Source of the DNA: Gammaproteobacteria bacterium
Lineage (GTDB): Bacteria > Pseudomonadota > Gammaproteobacteria > Enterobacterales > Alteromonadaceae
Length of the DNA: 13,081 nt
Direction of reading: 5' to 3'
Assembly: GCA_027484495.1 (NCBI GenBank)
Contig: JAIXSW010000431.1
Span: 1 to 13,081 of the forward strand
Shown: positions 6,854 through 12,764 of the stretch, piece by piece
Layout of the letters: the number at the start of each line of letters is the position of its first letter
Position numbering within the stretch: the stretch's first letter is position 1
The notes under the pieces: generated by a model
Told to the model about the DNA's origin: nothing
What the model saw: only the letters and a program-made list of their open reading frames with translations
Database searches by the model: none
Translations under genes and position numbers: made by a program

Positions 6854-7774
6854 TCAGGCCTGTTTCGCCGTCACGGCAAACAACTGTTGTTCCAGCGTCT
6901 GGCCTTTGGTCAGCATGCGGTAACGCCAACCGTGCTGGCGCAGCGCCATCAGCAGCGTTAAGTCAAAGTCGGGTGCCAGCTCGGCATCAAACTGCAACAC
7001 ATACTCGTGTTTCTGACTATCGCTGACACTGATCACGCCGGGTAACTGCCTCAGTATCGGTAATACATCAGTTTGCGCACCGGCTTCCAAAGTCAGCGTC
7101 AGATAACCCTGGGTTGACGCGCTGTGTACCTGACTCTGCTGTACCAGTTTGCCGTGTTCCAGATACAACACGGTGCCGCACAGCCGTTCCAATTCAAAAA
7201 TATTATGCGAGCTGATGATAAAACTGGCTTCATTCGATAGTTTGGCGATCAGCTGACGCACCTGCAGCGCGTTGACCGGATCCAGGCCGGCGGTGGGTTC
7301 ATCCAGCATCACCAACTCCGGACTGCCCATCAGCGCCTGTGCTATCGCGACCCGCTTGCGCATACCGTGACTGAGCGCAGTGGCTTTTTGGTCCGCGTTC
7401 GCTGCGAGGTCAACCAGACTCAGCACGCGCCGGCTTTCTGCTTCGGCGGTTGACTTATTCATGCCTTGCAGCTGACCAAAAAAGCTCAGCTGCGTCAGCA
7501 GAGAAAAATTCGGGTCCAGCAGCGCATCCTGTGGCAAGGCACTGACCCGACCAAACAAGGCGCTGCTGCCAGGTTTATGACCAAGCACTTTTAACTCGCC
7601 GCTGCTGGCCGGCAGATAACCGCAAAGTAAGCTGAATAACGTGGTTTTGCCGGCGCCATTCGGGCCAATCAGCGCAATAGGTTCACCGGCCGGCAGACTG
7701 AAAGTCAGATCCTGCAATACCGTTTTCTGACCAAAAGATTTGCTTAAATTTCTCGCTTCAATCAGATAACTCAT
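6854..7774 (-). CDS. ABC transporter ATP-binding protein (CcmA/COG1131 type)
   Basis: The protein has 306 residues. Walker A is GPNGAGKTT (37-45), the Q-loop Gln is at about 82, the signature is LSHGM (134-138) rather than LSGGQ, Walker B is LVMLDEP (154-160), the D-loop GLD follows, and the H-loop His is at 190 (SSHNIFELE). A C-terminal extension of about 90 residues resembles the regulatory tail common in COG1131 exporter ATPases. The ATG overlaps the permease stop as ATGA (7771-7774), so the two genes are translationally coupled and form one ABC-2 exporter. The substrate cannot be read. It ends 22 bases from the convergent fdxA stop with no strong terminator between them. Confidence 0.93.
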   Translation of the reverse strand: MSYLIEARNLSKSFGQKTVLQDLTFSLPAGEPIALIGPNGAGKTTLFSLLCGYLPASSGELKVLGHKPGSSALFGRVSALPQDALLDPNFSLLTQLSFFGQLQGMNKSTAEAESRRVLSLVDLAANADQKATALSHGMRKRVAIAQALMGSPELVMLDEPTAGLDPVNALQVRQLIAKLSNEASFIISSHNIFELERLCGTVLYLEHGKLVQQSQVHSASTQGYLTLTLEAGAQTDVLPILRQLPGVISVSDSQKHEYVLQFDAELAPDFDLTLLMALRQHGWRYRMLTKGQTLEQQLFAVTAKQA

Positions 7775-8601
7775 AATGCTTTCTCCTGCATCACAAAACG
7801 ACCGGCAATTAATAACACCACCGTCTGCAGCAAAGGTAACCCGCAGTGTTTCAGCGTATCCCAGCCCTGTGCACCGAGTAACATAGGCAATTGGGCACCG
7901 GGCAGATATTCCAGCACCGCACGCAGATCCGGGAAGTGCCAGACCAGGTAACCCAATACACCGGCCACTGCGCCGATACTGACAATCGCCAGACTAATCG
8001 CCAGCCGGCTGGAGCGCACTAATGCTGAGCACAACGCCATCAGCGCGGTAAAAGGCATTAACACAATCAACAAGTTCAGCCAGATCAGCAACGCCGCATT
8101 CAGTGCCGCCGCCGGCAATTCACCGACACGCCATGCCGCCAGCACTAAGGTCGCCAGCAGGCTCAGACCAATCAGCAGCGCCTGCACCAGCAGCTGTCCG
8201 ATAAAGCGGCCAAAAAAGATACTGTCCCGACTGGAGCGTAACGTCAGAAAACGTAAAGTGCCACGCGAGCGGTCAGTACAGGTCTGATCGGCAGCCGAGA
8301 ACATCACAGCCAACGGCATAAAAAATACCGTCATGGCCCAGTACACCGATAACTCCGGCAACGACCAGTTCAGCAGATTGTACATACCCACCATGCCCAG
8401 CATGCCGCTGAGCATTTGTTGGATCTCGGGTTCCTGCAGCTGCACGCTGGCCTGATAAATTGGATAACGCAGCAGGAAATACCAAATCGTGGTAAAAGCC
8501 GCCAGCGCAAACCAACCCCTGGGGGTCATGAATAAACGATGCAGTTCGAAACGGCTGTACAACCAGGTCTGGCGGAACAACAGAGGCAAGGGACCGGGCA
8601 T
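7771..8601 (-). CDS. ABC-2 type transporter permease
   Basis: The protein has 276 residues with about six membrane helices (roughly 28-44, 86-104, 131-158, 166-195, 199-222, 255-270). Between helices 2 and 3 is DRSRGTLRFLTLRSSRDSIFFGRF (110-133), split here as DRSRGTLRFLTLR plus SSRDSIFFGRF, which matches the coupling segment typical of ABC-2/NosY-like permeases ('E..GT...LL..P.SR...G..'). ATG 8601 has AGGAAG 5 bases upstream. It is the first gene of the pair with the ATPase. Exporters of this class move drugs, peptides, lipids or natural products, or act in membrane biogenesis; nothing here narrows it. A near-symmetric dyad at 8646-8660 lies in its upstream region. Confidence 0.88.
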   Translation of the reverse strand: MPGPLPLLFRQTWLYSRFELHRLFMTPRGWFALAAFTTIWYFLLRYPIYQASVQLQEPEIQQMLSGMLGMVGMYNLLNWSLPELSVYWAMTVFFMPLAVMFSAADQTCTDRSRGTLRFLTLRSSRDSIFFGRFIGQLLVQALLIGLSLLATLVLAAWRVGELPAAALNAALLIWLNLLIVLMPFTALMALCSALVRSSRLAISLAIVSIGAVAGVLGYLVWHFPDLRAVLEYLPGAQLPMLLGAQGWDTLKHCGLPLLQTVVLLIAGRFVMQEKAL

Positions 8602-8645
8602 AAGGACTTCCTTTTTACAGTTCAGATTGTTCTGTTTGGCAAGGA

Positions 8646-8660
8646 TAGTACCAAGTGCTA
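8646..8660. promoter_or_regulatory. Near-perfect dyad upstream of the ABC exporter operon
   Basis: TAGTAC, CAA, GTGCTA: six-base arms with one mismatched pair, 45-59 bases upstream of the permease start. On the minus strand it includes a TACTAT hexamer that could be a -10. A repressor site for a local regulator is plausible, but no regulator gene is adjacent. Confidence 0.3.
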
Positions 8661-8709
8661 ACTAAATGAAATCAAATAAGTTTATCTTTCAAATACCATG
8701 CCTGATGAC

Positions 8710-8730
8710 AAAAAATAACTAAAAATTAGT
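8710..8730 (-). terminator. Weak A/T-rich terminator after the small membrane protein gene
   Basis: On the minus strand: ACTAA, TTT, TTAGT, then TATTTTTT. The stem has only 5 bp and is A/T rich, but the T run and position (16 bases past the stop at 8746) fit a terminator separating this gene from the ABC operon. Confidence 0.4.
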
Positions 8731-8745
8731 CATTTTCACACCAGA

Positions 8746-8949
8746 TCACAATAAATCACCATATTTCAACTGACGCTGACTCAGCCAATAACCGAACCAT
8801 GACAACAACAAACAGGGTAATAATGCGAATAAACGCTGTCGCAGCCCATACTGCTGATCAAGCAGTGTCAGCAGACAAGGTGCATAAAAACCGTAGATGA
8901 AGAAAAATGTGAGGACAAAGCCTGACCAGTCCAGAGTCAACAATTCCAT
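8746..8949 (-). CDS. Small membrane protein of unknown function (67 residues, two helices)
   Basis: ATG 8949 has AGGAG 8 bases upstream; a longer reading from 9012 lacks a ribosome site and would add 21 residues. The product starts MELLTLDWSGFVLTFFFIYG and has two predicted membrane helices, about 10-30 and 40-56, joined by a short polar turn (LLDQQYGLRQR), with a polar tail QRQLKYGDLL. It contains two cysteines, one in each helix. I do not recognise a family. It precedes the ABC permease gene on the same strand by 144 bases, with a weak terminator between, so a link with the exporter is possible but not shown. A plausible promoter lies at 8981-9009. Confidence 0.65.
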   Translation of the reverse strand: MELLTLDWSGFVLTFFFIYGFYAPCLLTLLDQQYGLRQRLFALLPCLLLSWFGYWLSQRQLKYGDLL

Positions 8950-8980
8950 TGTGACATCTCCTAATCCATGAAGAGATCTC

Positions 8981-9009
8981 ACCATAGCGCCAGCCCAAAC
9001 GCATTGCAA
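8981..9009 (-). promoter_or_regulatory. Possible promoter of the small membrane protein gene
   Basis: On the minus strand TTGCAA (9009-9004), a 17-base spacer, and TATGGT (8986-8981). Each hexamer matches the sigma70 consensus at 4 of 6 positions. It would give a leader of about 25 bases. Confidence 0.35.
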
Positions 9010-9043
9010 CAATATATTTACTAAATTTACGTCGATTAAATAA

Positions 9044-10384
9044 TCACCACCATTGGTCTTTTAGCTTTCCGTAATGGAAATAACCCCATTGACCGACCCG
9101 GCGCAGCGGTGCCAATGGAAATTTCGGCAGGGCTGACTGAAATAATGGTAAATCCGGTTGCGCCAGCCCCATCACTTTATCCGCCAGCCGTTTCCCTGCC
9201 TGCACTGAAAATGACAAACCACTGCCGCAATACCCCATGCTGTACACCACATCAGCATGCGCATCAGCCTGATAAATGTGGGGAATATCATCCAATGACA
9301 TACAAATCCAACCGGACCACTGGTAGTCATAACGCAGGTTGTGTAATGCCGGGAAACTCAGCTTTAACACCTCGAGCAGACGCTCAGCATAAAACGGATT
9401 TTCCGCATCCCGGCCGGTAATAGCTCCACGCCCGCCAAACAAAATCCGGTTGTCCGGCAATTTACGGTAATAGTATTTCAGTGCCCGGGTATCCATCACC
9501 ACCTGACTGGTCAATAGATTACAGGCCGCCAGCTGGGCCGCGCTCAGTGGCTCAGTGACGATGATTTGTGACAATACCGGCAAAGTGCGGGATTGCACGC
9601 CCGGATGCAGTTGCTTCGGTGTATAGCCATTGGTTGCCAGGATCACCTTGCGGGCCCGCACCACGGCTTGTGGCGTATGCAATACTTGTGTGCGTCCATC
9701 GGTCTGCCATTGTTGCACCGGACTGGCAGTATGGATCATCGCACCGGCGCTGCGGGCCAATTGCTGATAACCCCAGGCCAATTTCAGTGGATTCACGCCA
9801 AAGGCATCGGCAAAACGCAACGCGCCAAAACTTTGCTGATCCGCGACATATTGCTGATGCACTTCACTACGGCTTAGTAGCTCTACTTCGGCACCAAAGG
9901 TCTGCTGCAGCAAACGGGCCTGCGCCTGCAATGTCGGCACCATCGACGGTTTATGCGCCATCCGCAGATAACCAGGCTCCTGTTGATCACAGTCAATGCC
10001 GAGGCTGATCAGCTGGCGCACCCGATCCAAACCGGCATTAAATTCCTGATAAACCCCACGCATCACCGCTTCACCCCATTGCTTCTGCATCTGGGCATAG
10101 GGTTTGCGACCACTGGATTTCAGCACAAAACCAGCATTGCGGCCGCTGCAGCCCCAGGCGGTCTGATTCGCTTCTAATACCAGCGCTTTGACGCCGTGTT
10201 CCGTCGCCAGATGGTAAGCCGCAGATAAGCCGGTATACCCGGCGCCGATAATCGCGACATCAACTGTGCAATCCTGTGTCAGTGCGCCATCATCCGCTGG
10301 CGCTGGCCCGGAATGCGCAGCCCAGTAACTGTCGGGATACGGCTGACCCTGGCCAGGTGAAAGGTCGTGAAGCGGATCGTACAT
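9044..10384 (-). CDS. FAD-dependent oxidoreductase, DAO family, PuuB/OrdL-like (COG0665)
   Basis: The protein has 446 residues, close to gamma-glutamylputrescine oxidase PuuB of E. coli (about 426). An N-terminal segment of about 40 residues including PYPDSYWAAHS precedes the Rossmann fold: DVAIIGAGYTGLSAAYHLA (42-60), with Gly47, Gly49 and Gly52 as the dinucleotide glycines and Glu71 (LVLEAN) contacting ribose. WGCSGRNAGF (77-86) follows, matching PuuB's 'FGASGRNGGQ' stretch. The C-terminal FAD contact is MGYCGSGLS (383-391). Such enzymes oxidise secondary or primary amines with oxygen, giving an aldehyde and hydrogen peroxide. No puuA, puuC or puuD is in the window, so the substrate is uncertain. 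A GNAT acetyltransferase gene is divergent, 77 bases away. Confidence 0.88.
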   Translation of the reverse strand: MYDPLHDLSPGQGQPYPDSYWAAHSGPAPADDGALTQDCTVDVAIIGAGYTGLSAAYHLATEHGVKALVLEANQTAWGCSGRNAGFVLKSSGRKPYAQMQKQWGEAVMRGVYQEFNAGLDRVRQLISLGIDCDQQEPGYLRMAHKPSMVPTLQAQARLLQQTFGAEVELLSRSEVHQQYVADQQSFGALRFADAFGVNPLKLAWGYQQLARSAGAMIHTASPVQQWQTDGRTQVLHTPQAVVRARKVILATNGYTPKQLHPGVQSRTLPVLSQIIVTEPLSAAQLAACNLLTSQVVMDTRALKYYYRKLPDNRILFGGRGAITGRDAENPFYAERLLEVLKLSFPALHNLRYDYQWSGWICMSLDDIPHIYQADAHADVVYSMGYCGSGLSFSVQAGKRLADKVMGLAQPDLPLFQSALPKFPLAPLRRVGQWGYFHYGKLKDQWW

Positions 10385-10410
10385 AAGAAAACCCTGATTA
10401 CTGCAATTCC

Positions 10411-10420
10411 TGATGCATCA
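10411..10420. promoter_or_regulatory. 10-bp perfect palindrome between the oxidase and acetyltransferase genes
   Basis: TGATGCATCA is a perfect palindrome in the 77-base gap between two divergent start codons, 26 bases from the oxidase start and 41 from the acetyltransferase start. That position could let one protein control both genes. Short and therefore weak evidence. Confidence 0.25.
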
Positions 10421-10461
10421 TGGCAAGATAAAACGTAATTTCCAAGCCATTCGGATTTGTT

Positions 10462-11046
10462 ATGTCACAGGCTCAGCACAGCAACGCCACCATCGACTAT
10501 CAACCGCTGTCACCGGCGCATTTTGCTGCGGTCATTGCTTTGGGCAATCAGGTACACGGTGACGGCTATCTCACCGCGGAGCTCATCAATACTTATTATC
10601 AGCAAGGTCAAAAAGACCACCACAACGCCGGCGTAGTGGCGCTGGACAGTCAGGGCTTAGCTGGCTTCAGGCTGGCCTTTGCGCCCGGCCAATGGCAACC
10701 TGATCAATGGTGTAGTCCGCCGCTGTGGGGGATCCCTGTGGCGCAAGTGGGTTATTTCAAATGCAATACAGTGCGGCCTGATCTGCAAGGCAGTGGCATC
10801 GGCGGCGCTTTGTTGAAGTTATCAATACAGGCTTTTATCGCTCAAGGGGCGTTAGCCGGCGTGGCCCATTTGTGGGTGCAAAGTCCGGGCAATGCCGCCG
10901 TACGGTATTTCAGTAAACATGGTGGTGAGCTGGTCAAGATCCACCCGGACAAGTGGCGTGAAGACAGTCTGAATGGTTATGAATGTGTGCGCTGTGGCTT
11001 TGATTGCCATTGTGATGCCGCAGAAATGATCTTGCGACTGCGTTGA
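10462..11046 (+). CDS. GNAT family N-acetyltransferase with C-terminal cysteine cluster
   Basis: The protein has 194 residues. The acetyl-CoA loop (motif A) is VRPDLQGSGIGGALL (104-118), fitting the GNAT R/Q-x-x-G-x-G/A pattern. The preceding strand VGYFKCNTV and the later NAAVRYFSKHGGELVKI (144-160, motif B with the conserved aromatic region) complete the fold. The C-terminus carries Cys175, Cys178, Cys182 and Cys184 within YECVRCGFDCHCDAAEM, plus His183, a layout that could bind zinc or another metal. ATG 10462 has only a weak ribosome site (GGA about 8 bases upstream). It is divergent from the PuuB-like oxidase, so an amine or polyamine substrate is a reasonable guess and no more. The gene is followed by a convergent terminator hairpin. 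Confidence 0.85.
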   Translation: MSQAQHSNATIDYQPLSPAHFAAVIALGNQVHGDGYLTAELINTYYQQGQKDHHNAGVVALDSQGLAGFRLAFAPGQWQPDQWCSPPLWGIPVAQVGYFKCNTVRPDLQGSGIGGALLKLSIQAFIAQGALAGVAHLWVQSPGNAAVRYFSKHGGELVKIHPDKWREDSLNGYECVRCGFDCHCDAAEMILRLR

Positions 11047-11099
11047 AAAAACAGTTTCCTCTGTTTGCCGGGATGACAAACGGCAGGCAGAGGAAACTG
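11046..11099 (-). terminator. Strong intrinsic terminator with 19-bp stem, firing leftwards
   Basis: CAGTTTCCTCTGTTTGCCG (11052-11070) pairs with 11081-11099 along 19 positions, with two G-U pairs and a 10-base loop. On the minus strand the hairpin is followed directly by six Ts (A run 11046-11051), making a textbook terminator for a transcript coming from the right. It touches the acetyltransferase stop codon. On the plus strand no T run follows, so it is not a good terminator for that gene, though it may protect its 3' end. Confidence 0.85.
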
Positions 11100-11161
11100 C
11101 GGGGGAGCCGGAAACTGATTTGGCCAAGGTCGGTATCAAGGATACAGACAACACATCACAC

Positions 11162-11177
11162 CGTTTCACGTGGAACC
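11162..11177. promoter_or_regulatory. parS-like site (candidate ParB binding site)
   Basis: CGTTTCACGTGGAACC. The inner 14 bases GTTTCACGTGGAAC differ at one position from GTTTCACGTGAAAC, the core of the bacterial chromosomal parS consensus, and also differ at one position from the Pseudomonas-type core GTTCCACGTGGAAC. Both changes fall at the site's more tolerant position. It lies in noncoding DNA, as many parS sites do. The outermost base pairs do not match the ideal T...A. ParB binding is inferred. Confidence 0.45.
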
Positions 11178-11223
11178 CGCTTATGCCTGTCGAACTGCCG
11201 GCGCCGGGACGCAACGCAGCAAA

Positions 11224-11237
11224 TGTAAGCGGTTACA
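11224..11237. promoter_or_regulatory. LacI-family-like operator, copy 1
   Basis: TGTAAGCGGTTACA fits the LacI/GalR-type pattern TGTAA-n-CG-n-TTACA exactly, and the symmetry extends one base each side (ATGTAA...TTACAT, 11223-11238). No LacI-family gene is in the window, so the cognate regulator would act from elsewhere. Confidence 0.45.
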
Positions 11238-11256
11238 TGAAGTTTTAATATGACAG

Positions 11257-11280
11257 AGCGCTTGCTGCTATGCAAGCGCT
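11257..11280. repeat. Perfect 9-bp inverted repeat
   Basis: AGCGCTTGC (11257-11265), a 6-base loop, GCAAGCGCT (11272-11280). On the minus strand no T run follows; on the plus strand five Ts appear only 10 bases later, so it is at best a weak terminator. It lies 18 bases past the LysR stop and its right arm overlaps the second LacI-type site. Confidence 0.6.
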
Positions 11281-11284
11281 TACA
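11271..11284. promoter_or_regulatory. LacI-family-like operator, copy 2
   Basis: TGCAAGCGCTTACA matches TGTAA-n-CG-n-TTACA except for C at position 3. Its centre is 47 bases from the centre of copy 1, a spacing compatible with cooperative binding or looping. It overlaps the right arm of the inverted repeat at 11257-11280, so its resemblance may partly reflect that hairpin. Confidence 0.35.
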
Positions 11285-11298
11285 ATGAGTTTTTCTGC

Positions 11299-12252
11299 TT
11301 AACTGGCGAGGTCAACCACAGGCTCTGCCACGGCTTGTGTACTGGTCTGGCAATGGGTTTGCGGGCTGAGCCGGCATTGCAGATACTGCAGCACGACTTT
11401 TACGCCAGCTTTCATATGCACCCGATGCGGATACACCAAATGCACCGGTAGCGGCTCTGGCATATATTCGGTCAGAATGGGGACCAACCGGCCTGCATCA
11501 ATTTCATTTGCGACCTGATACCGCGTGACGTACATCAGACCGACGCCGGCCAGCACTGCCGGTTTTAGTGCGCGATTGCTGTTGGCGTGCAGCGGGCCCT
11601 GCGTCAACACTTCCAGCGGCTGACCTTGATCACTAAAGCGCCAGTAACGCTCCTGCGGACTATTGTCAGTACTGAGGCAGCTATGTTGGGTTAAGTCCCG
11701 CGGATGCTGTGGGATACCGGCTTGCGCCAGATAAGACGGCGCACCGACCAACACTATCGGCAGCTTAGTCAGCGGCCTTGCGATCAGGCTGGAACTGACC
11801 AGCCGGCCGAAGCGGATCGCGACATCGACTTCTTCGCCGACCAAATCAACCAGCCGGTCGGTTAAATCCAGTTCCACTCTTAATTTCGGATAACGCTGTA
11901 ACAACTCCGGTAACAAAGGCGCGATGATTTTGCTGCCATAAGTCACTGCCACGCTGATGCGGATAGTGCCGGCCGGTTCGTCGCGCATTTCATCCAGATG
12001 ATGCTCTGCCTGATCGGCCTGCCGCACCACTTGCTGGCAATACGCAAAAAACGCCTGGCCTTCAGCGGTTAAACGGATTTGCCGGGTGGTGCGCTGCAAC
12101 AACCGCACCGATAAATGCTGCTCCAGCCGGCTGATAGCCTTACTGACCGCGCCTTTGGACATTTGCAGCGCCACGGCTGCTTGGGTAAAACTGCCGGTTT
12201 CGGCCACCCGGGCGAAAATAGCCATATCACTTAAGCGTTGCAGTAATGACAT
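11299..12252 (-). CDS. LysR family transcriptional regulator
   Basis: The protein has 317 residues. ATG 12252 follows GGAGG by 5 bases; a TTG at 12264 overlaps that ribosome site and is rejected. The N-terminal winged helix-turn-helix is clear: LSDMAIFARVAETGSFTQAA (7-26), then LQMSKGAVSKAISRLEQHL (29-47) and LLQRTTRQIRLTAEG (51-65). The periplasmic-binding-protein-like effector domain runs from about 90 to 290 (IRISVAVTYGSKIIAPLL, DVAIRFG, GVGLMYVTRYQV). It belongs to the large CrgA/DmlR-like branch with SSLIARPL-type motifs. The divergent small ORF and the perfect inverted repeat at 12304-12331 suggest autoregulation together with control of that ORF. The effector is unknown. The nearest strong terminator downstream is the 19-bp-stem hairpin about 200 bases away. 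Confidence 0.95.
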   Translation of the reverse strand: MSLLQRLSDMAIFARVAETGSFTQAAVALQMSKGAVSKAISRLEQHLSVRLLQRTTRQIRLTAEGQAFFAYCQQVVRQADQAEHHLDEMRDEPAGTIRISVAVTYGSKIIAPLLPELLQRYPKLRVELDLTDRLVDLVGEEVDVAIRFGRLVSSSLIARPLTKLPIVLVGAPSYLAQAGIPQHPRDLTQHSCLSTDNSPQERYWRFSDQGQPLEVLTQGPLHANSNRALKPAVLAGVGLMYVTRYQVANEIDAGRLVPILTEYMPEPLPVHLVYPHRVHMKAGVKVVLQYLQCRLSPQTHCQTSTQAVAEPVVDLAS

Positions 12253-12303
12253 CAGAACCTCCAAAGCAGATCATTTCGGCTAGTGTATCAAAAGAAAAAT
12301 AGC

Positions 12304-12331
12304 CAGATTGTTTCTTGTTGGAAACAATCTG
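12304..12331. promoter_or_regulatory. Perfect 11-bp inverted repeat, probable LysR operator
   Basis: CAGATTGTTTC, TTGTTG, GAAACAATCTG. It contains ATTGTTTC-N6-GAAACAAT, which has the T-N11-A form expected of LysR-type sites. It lies 52 bases upstream of the lysR start and 76 upstream of the divergent small ORF. The lack of a T run argues against a terminator. Confidence 0.65.
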
Positions 12332-12407
12332 TCCTGAAATGACCTGCTAATCAGCACCACCTGCGATGCGTATCATTGTGCAGAATTTGTTCAGTGGAGG
12401 AAAAGTG

Positions 12408-12554
12408 ATGTTTCTGCAGATTTTATATGCAATCGCCAAAGGATTACTGGAAATGGACGGCTATCAGGTCACCAGCAGCAAGCAGGCGCCAGCAGAGGTG
12501 ACGCCCCCAGACGAACATACCGCACCTTGCGACGAGACAAAATGTTACAAATGA
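12408..12554 (+). CDS. Small protein of unknown function (48 residues)
   Basis: ATG 12408 is preceded by a strong GGAGG ribosome site (12396-12400, 7-base spacing), the best evidence that it is translated. The N-terminal half, MFLQILYAIAKGLLEMDGYQ, is amphipathic to hydrophobic and could lie along or enter the membrane. The C-terminal half is polar, rich in Pro, Thr and Glu, with two cysteines (PCDETKCYK) near the end. No family is recognised. It is divergent from lysR and followed 45 bases later by its own intrinsic terminator, so it forms a monocistronic unit. A TATCAT hexamer at 12371-12376 is a possible -10, though no good -35 is visible. It is probably a LysR target. Confidence 0.55.
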   Translation: MFLQILYAIAKGLLEMDGYQVTSSKQAPAEVTPPDEHTAPCDETKCYK

Positions 12555-12599
12555 AGTGTTTAATAAACCATTTGTTAATACAATAATTACTAAATTGCC

Positions 12600-12626
12600 A
12601 AAAAACGCATCGCGCGTGTGTTTTTT
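12600..12626. terminator. Intrinsic terminator after the small ORF
   Basis: A6 CGCA, a 7-base loop TCGCGCG, TGTG T6: a 10-bp stem counting A-T pairs and one G-U, ending in six Ts. It is 45 bases past the stop of the 48-residue ORF. The leading A6 means it could also act on the minus strand. Confidence 0.7.
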
Positions 12627-12689
12627 GTGCAATTGATGCTTGGTTAAACGCCATTGACCGCATTCGGTCTGGCCTTTAGCCATTTTTTC

Positions 12690-12695
12690 TATAAA
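12690..12695 (+). promoter_or_regulatory. -10-like element upstream of the TonB-dependent receptor gene
   Basis: TATAAA within TATAAAAT matches sigma70 -10 at 5 of 6 positions, but no convincing -35 lies 16-18 bases before it. It would give a leader of about 90 bases. Low confidence. Confidence 0.3.
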
Positions 12696-12748
12696 ATCCG
12701 CCGCCCCAGGTTTGGGCAATTTTGTCAAAACAGAACTCGCCGGCTACT

Positions 12749-12764
12749 GGTCCTGCAAAGGATC
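12749..12764 (+). other. Leader hairpin with GNRA tetraloop before the TonB-dependent receptor gene
   Basis: GGTCCT, GCAA, AGGATC: six pairs (one G-U) closed by a GCAA tetraloop, 27 bases upstream of the start codon. Nearby are further small inverted repeats (GACCG/CGGTC at 12656-12669; CCTGC/GCAGG at 12752-12775). No known riboswitch is recognised. Confidence 0.35.

Larger units (their letters stand above)
11046..11240 (-). ncRNA. Candidate unannotated minus-strand transcript (about 190 nt), no evident protein
   Basis: A TATTAA hexamer (minus strand, 11250-11245) with a weak TTGCAT (11275-11270) 19 bases upstream would start a transcript near 11238. The strong T6 terminator would end it at about 11046. 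Two LacI-type operator sequences flank or overlap this promoter. No reading frame with a ribosome site lies inside: the long open frame there starts at a TTG without a ribosome site and runs through the terminator. It may instead be the 3' untranslated end of the LysR mRNA. Speculative. Confidence 0.25.

Noticed and set aside
10852..11214. 120-codon open frame on the minus strand overlapping the acetyltransferase end
   Set aside because: It begins at a TTG without a ribosome site, runs through the strong terminator hairpin and is antisense to a clear GNAT gene.
11043..11228. 61-codon plus-strand frame after the acetyltransferase gene
   Set aside because: The TTG start overlaps the acetyltransferase stop, there is no ribosome site, and the composition (Arg-rich, no hydrophobic pattern) is unlike a protein.
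11249..11287. 12-codon frame MTERLLLCKRLQ spanning the 9-bp inverted repeat, resembling a leader peptide
   Set aside because: No gene lies downstream on the plus strand to attenuate, and the ribosome site is weak.
12675..12686. TGGC/GCCA followed by T6 upstream of the TonB-dependent receptor gene as a terminator
   Set aside because: The stem is only 4 bp and there is already a stronger terminator at 12600-12626; the T run is more likely part of the promoter region.
12444..12728. 94-codon minus-strand frame opposite the 48-residue ORF
   Set aside because: No ribosome site, it crosses the terminator at 12600-12626, and the product shows no recognisable pattern.
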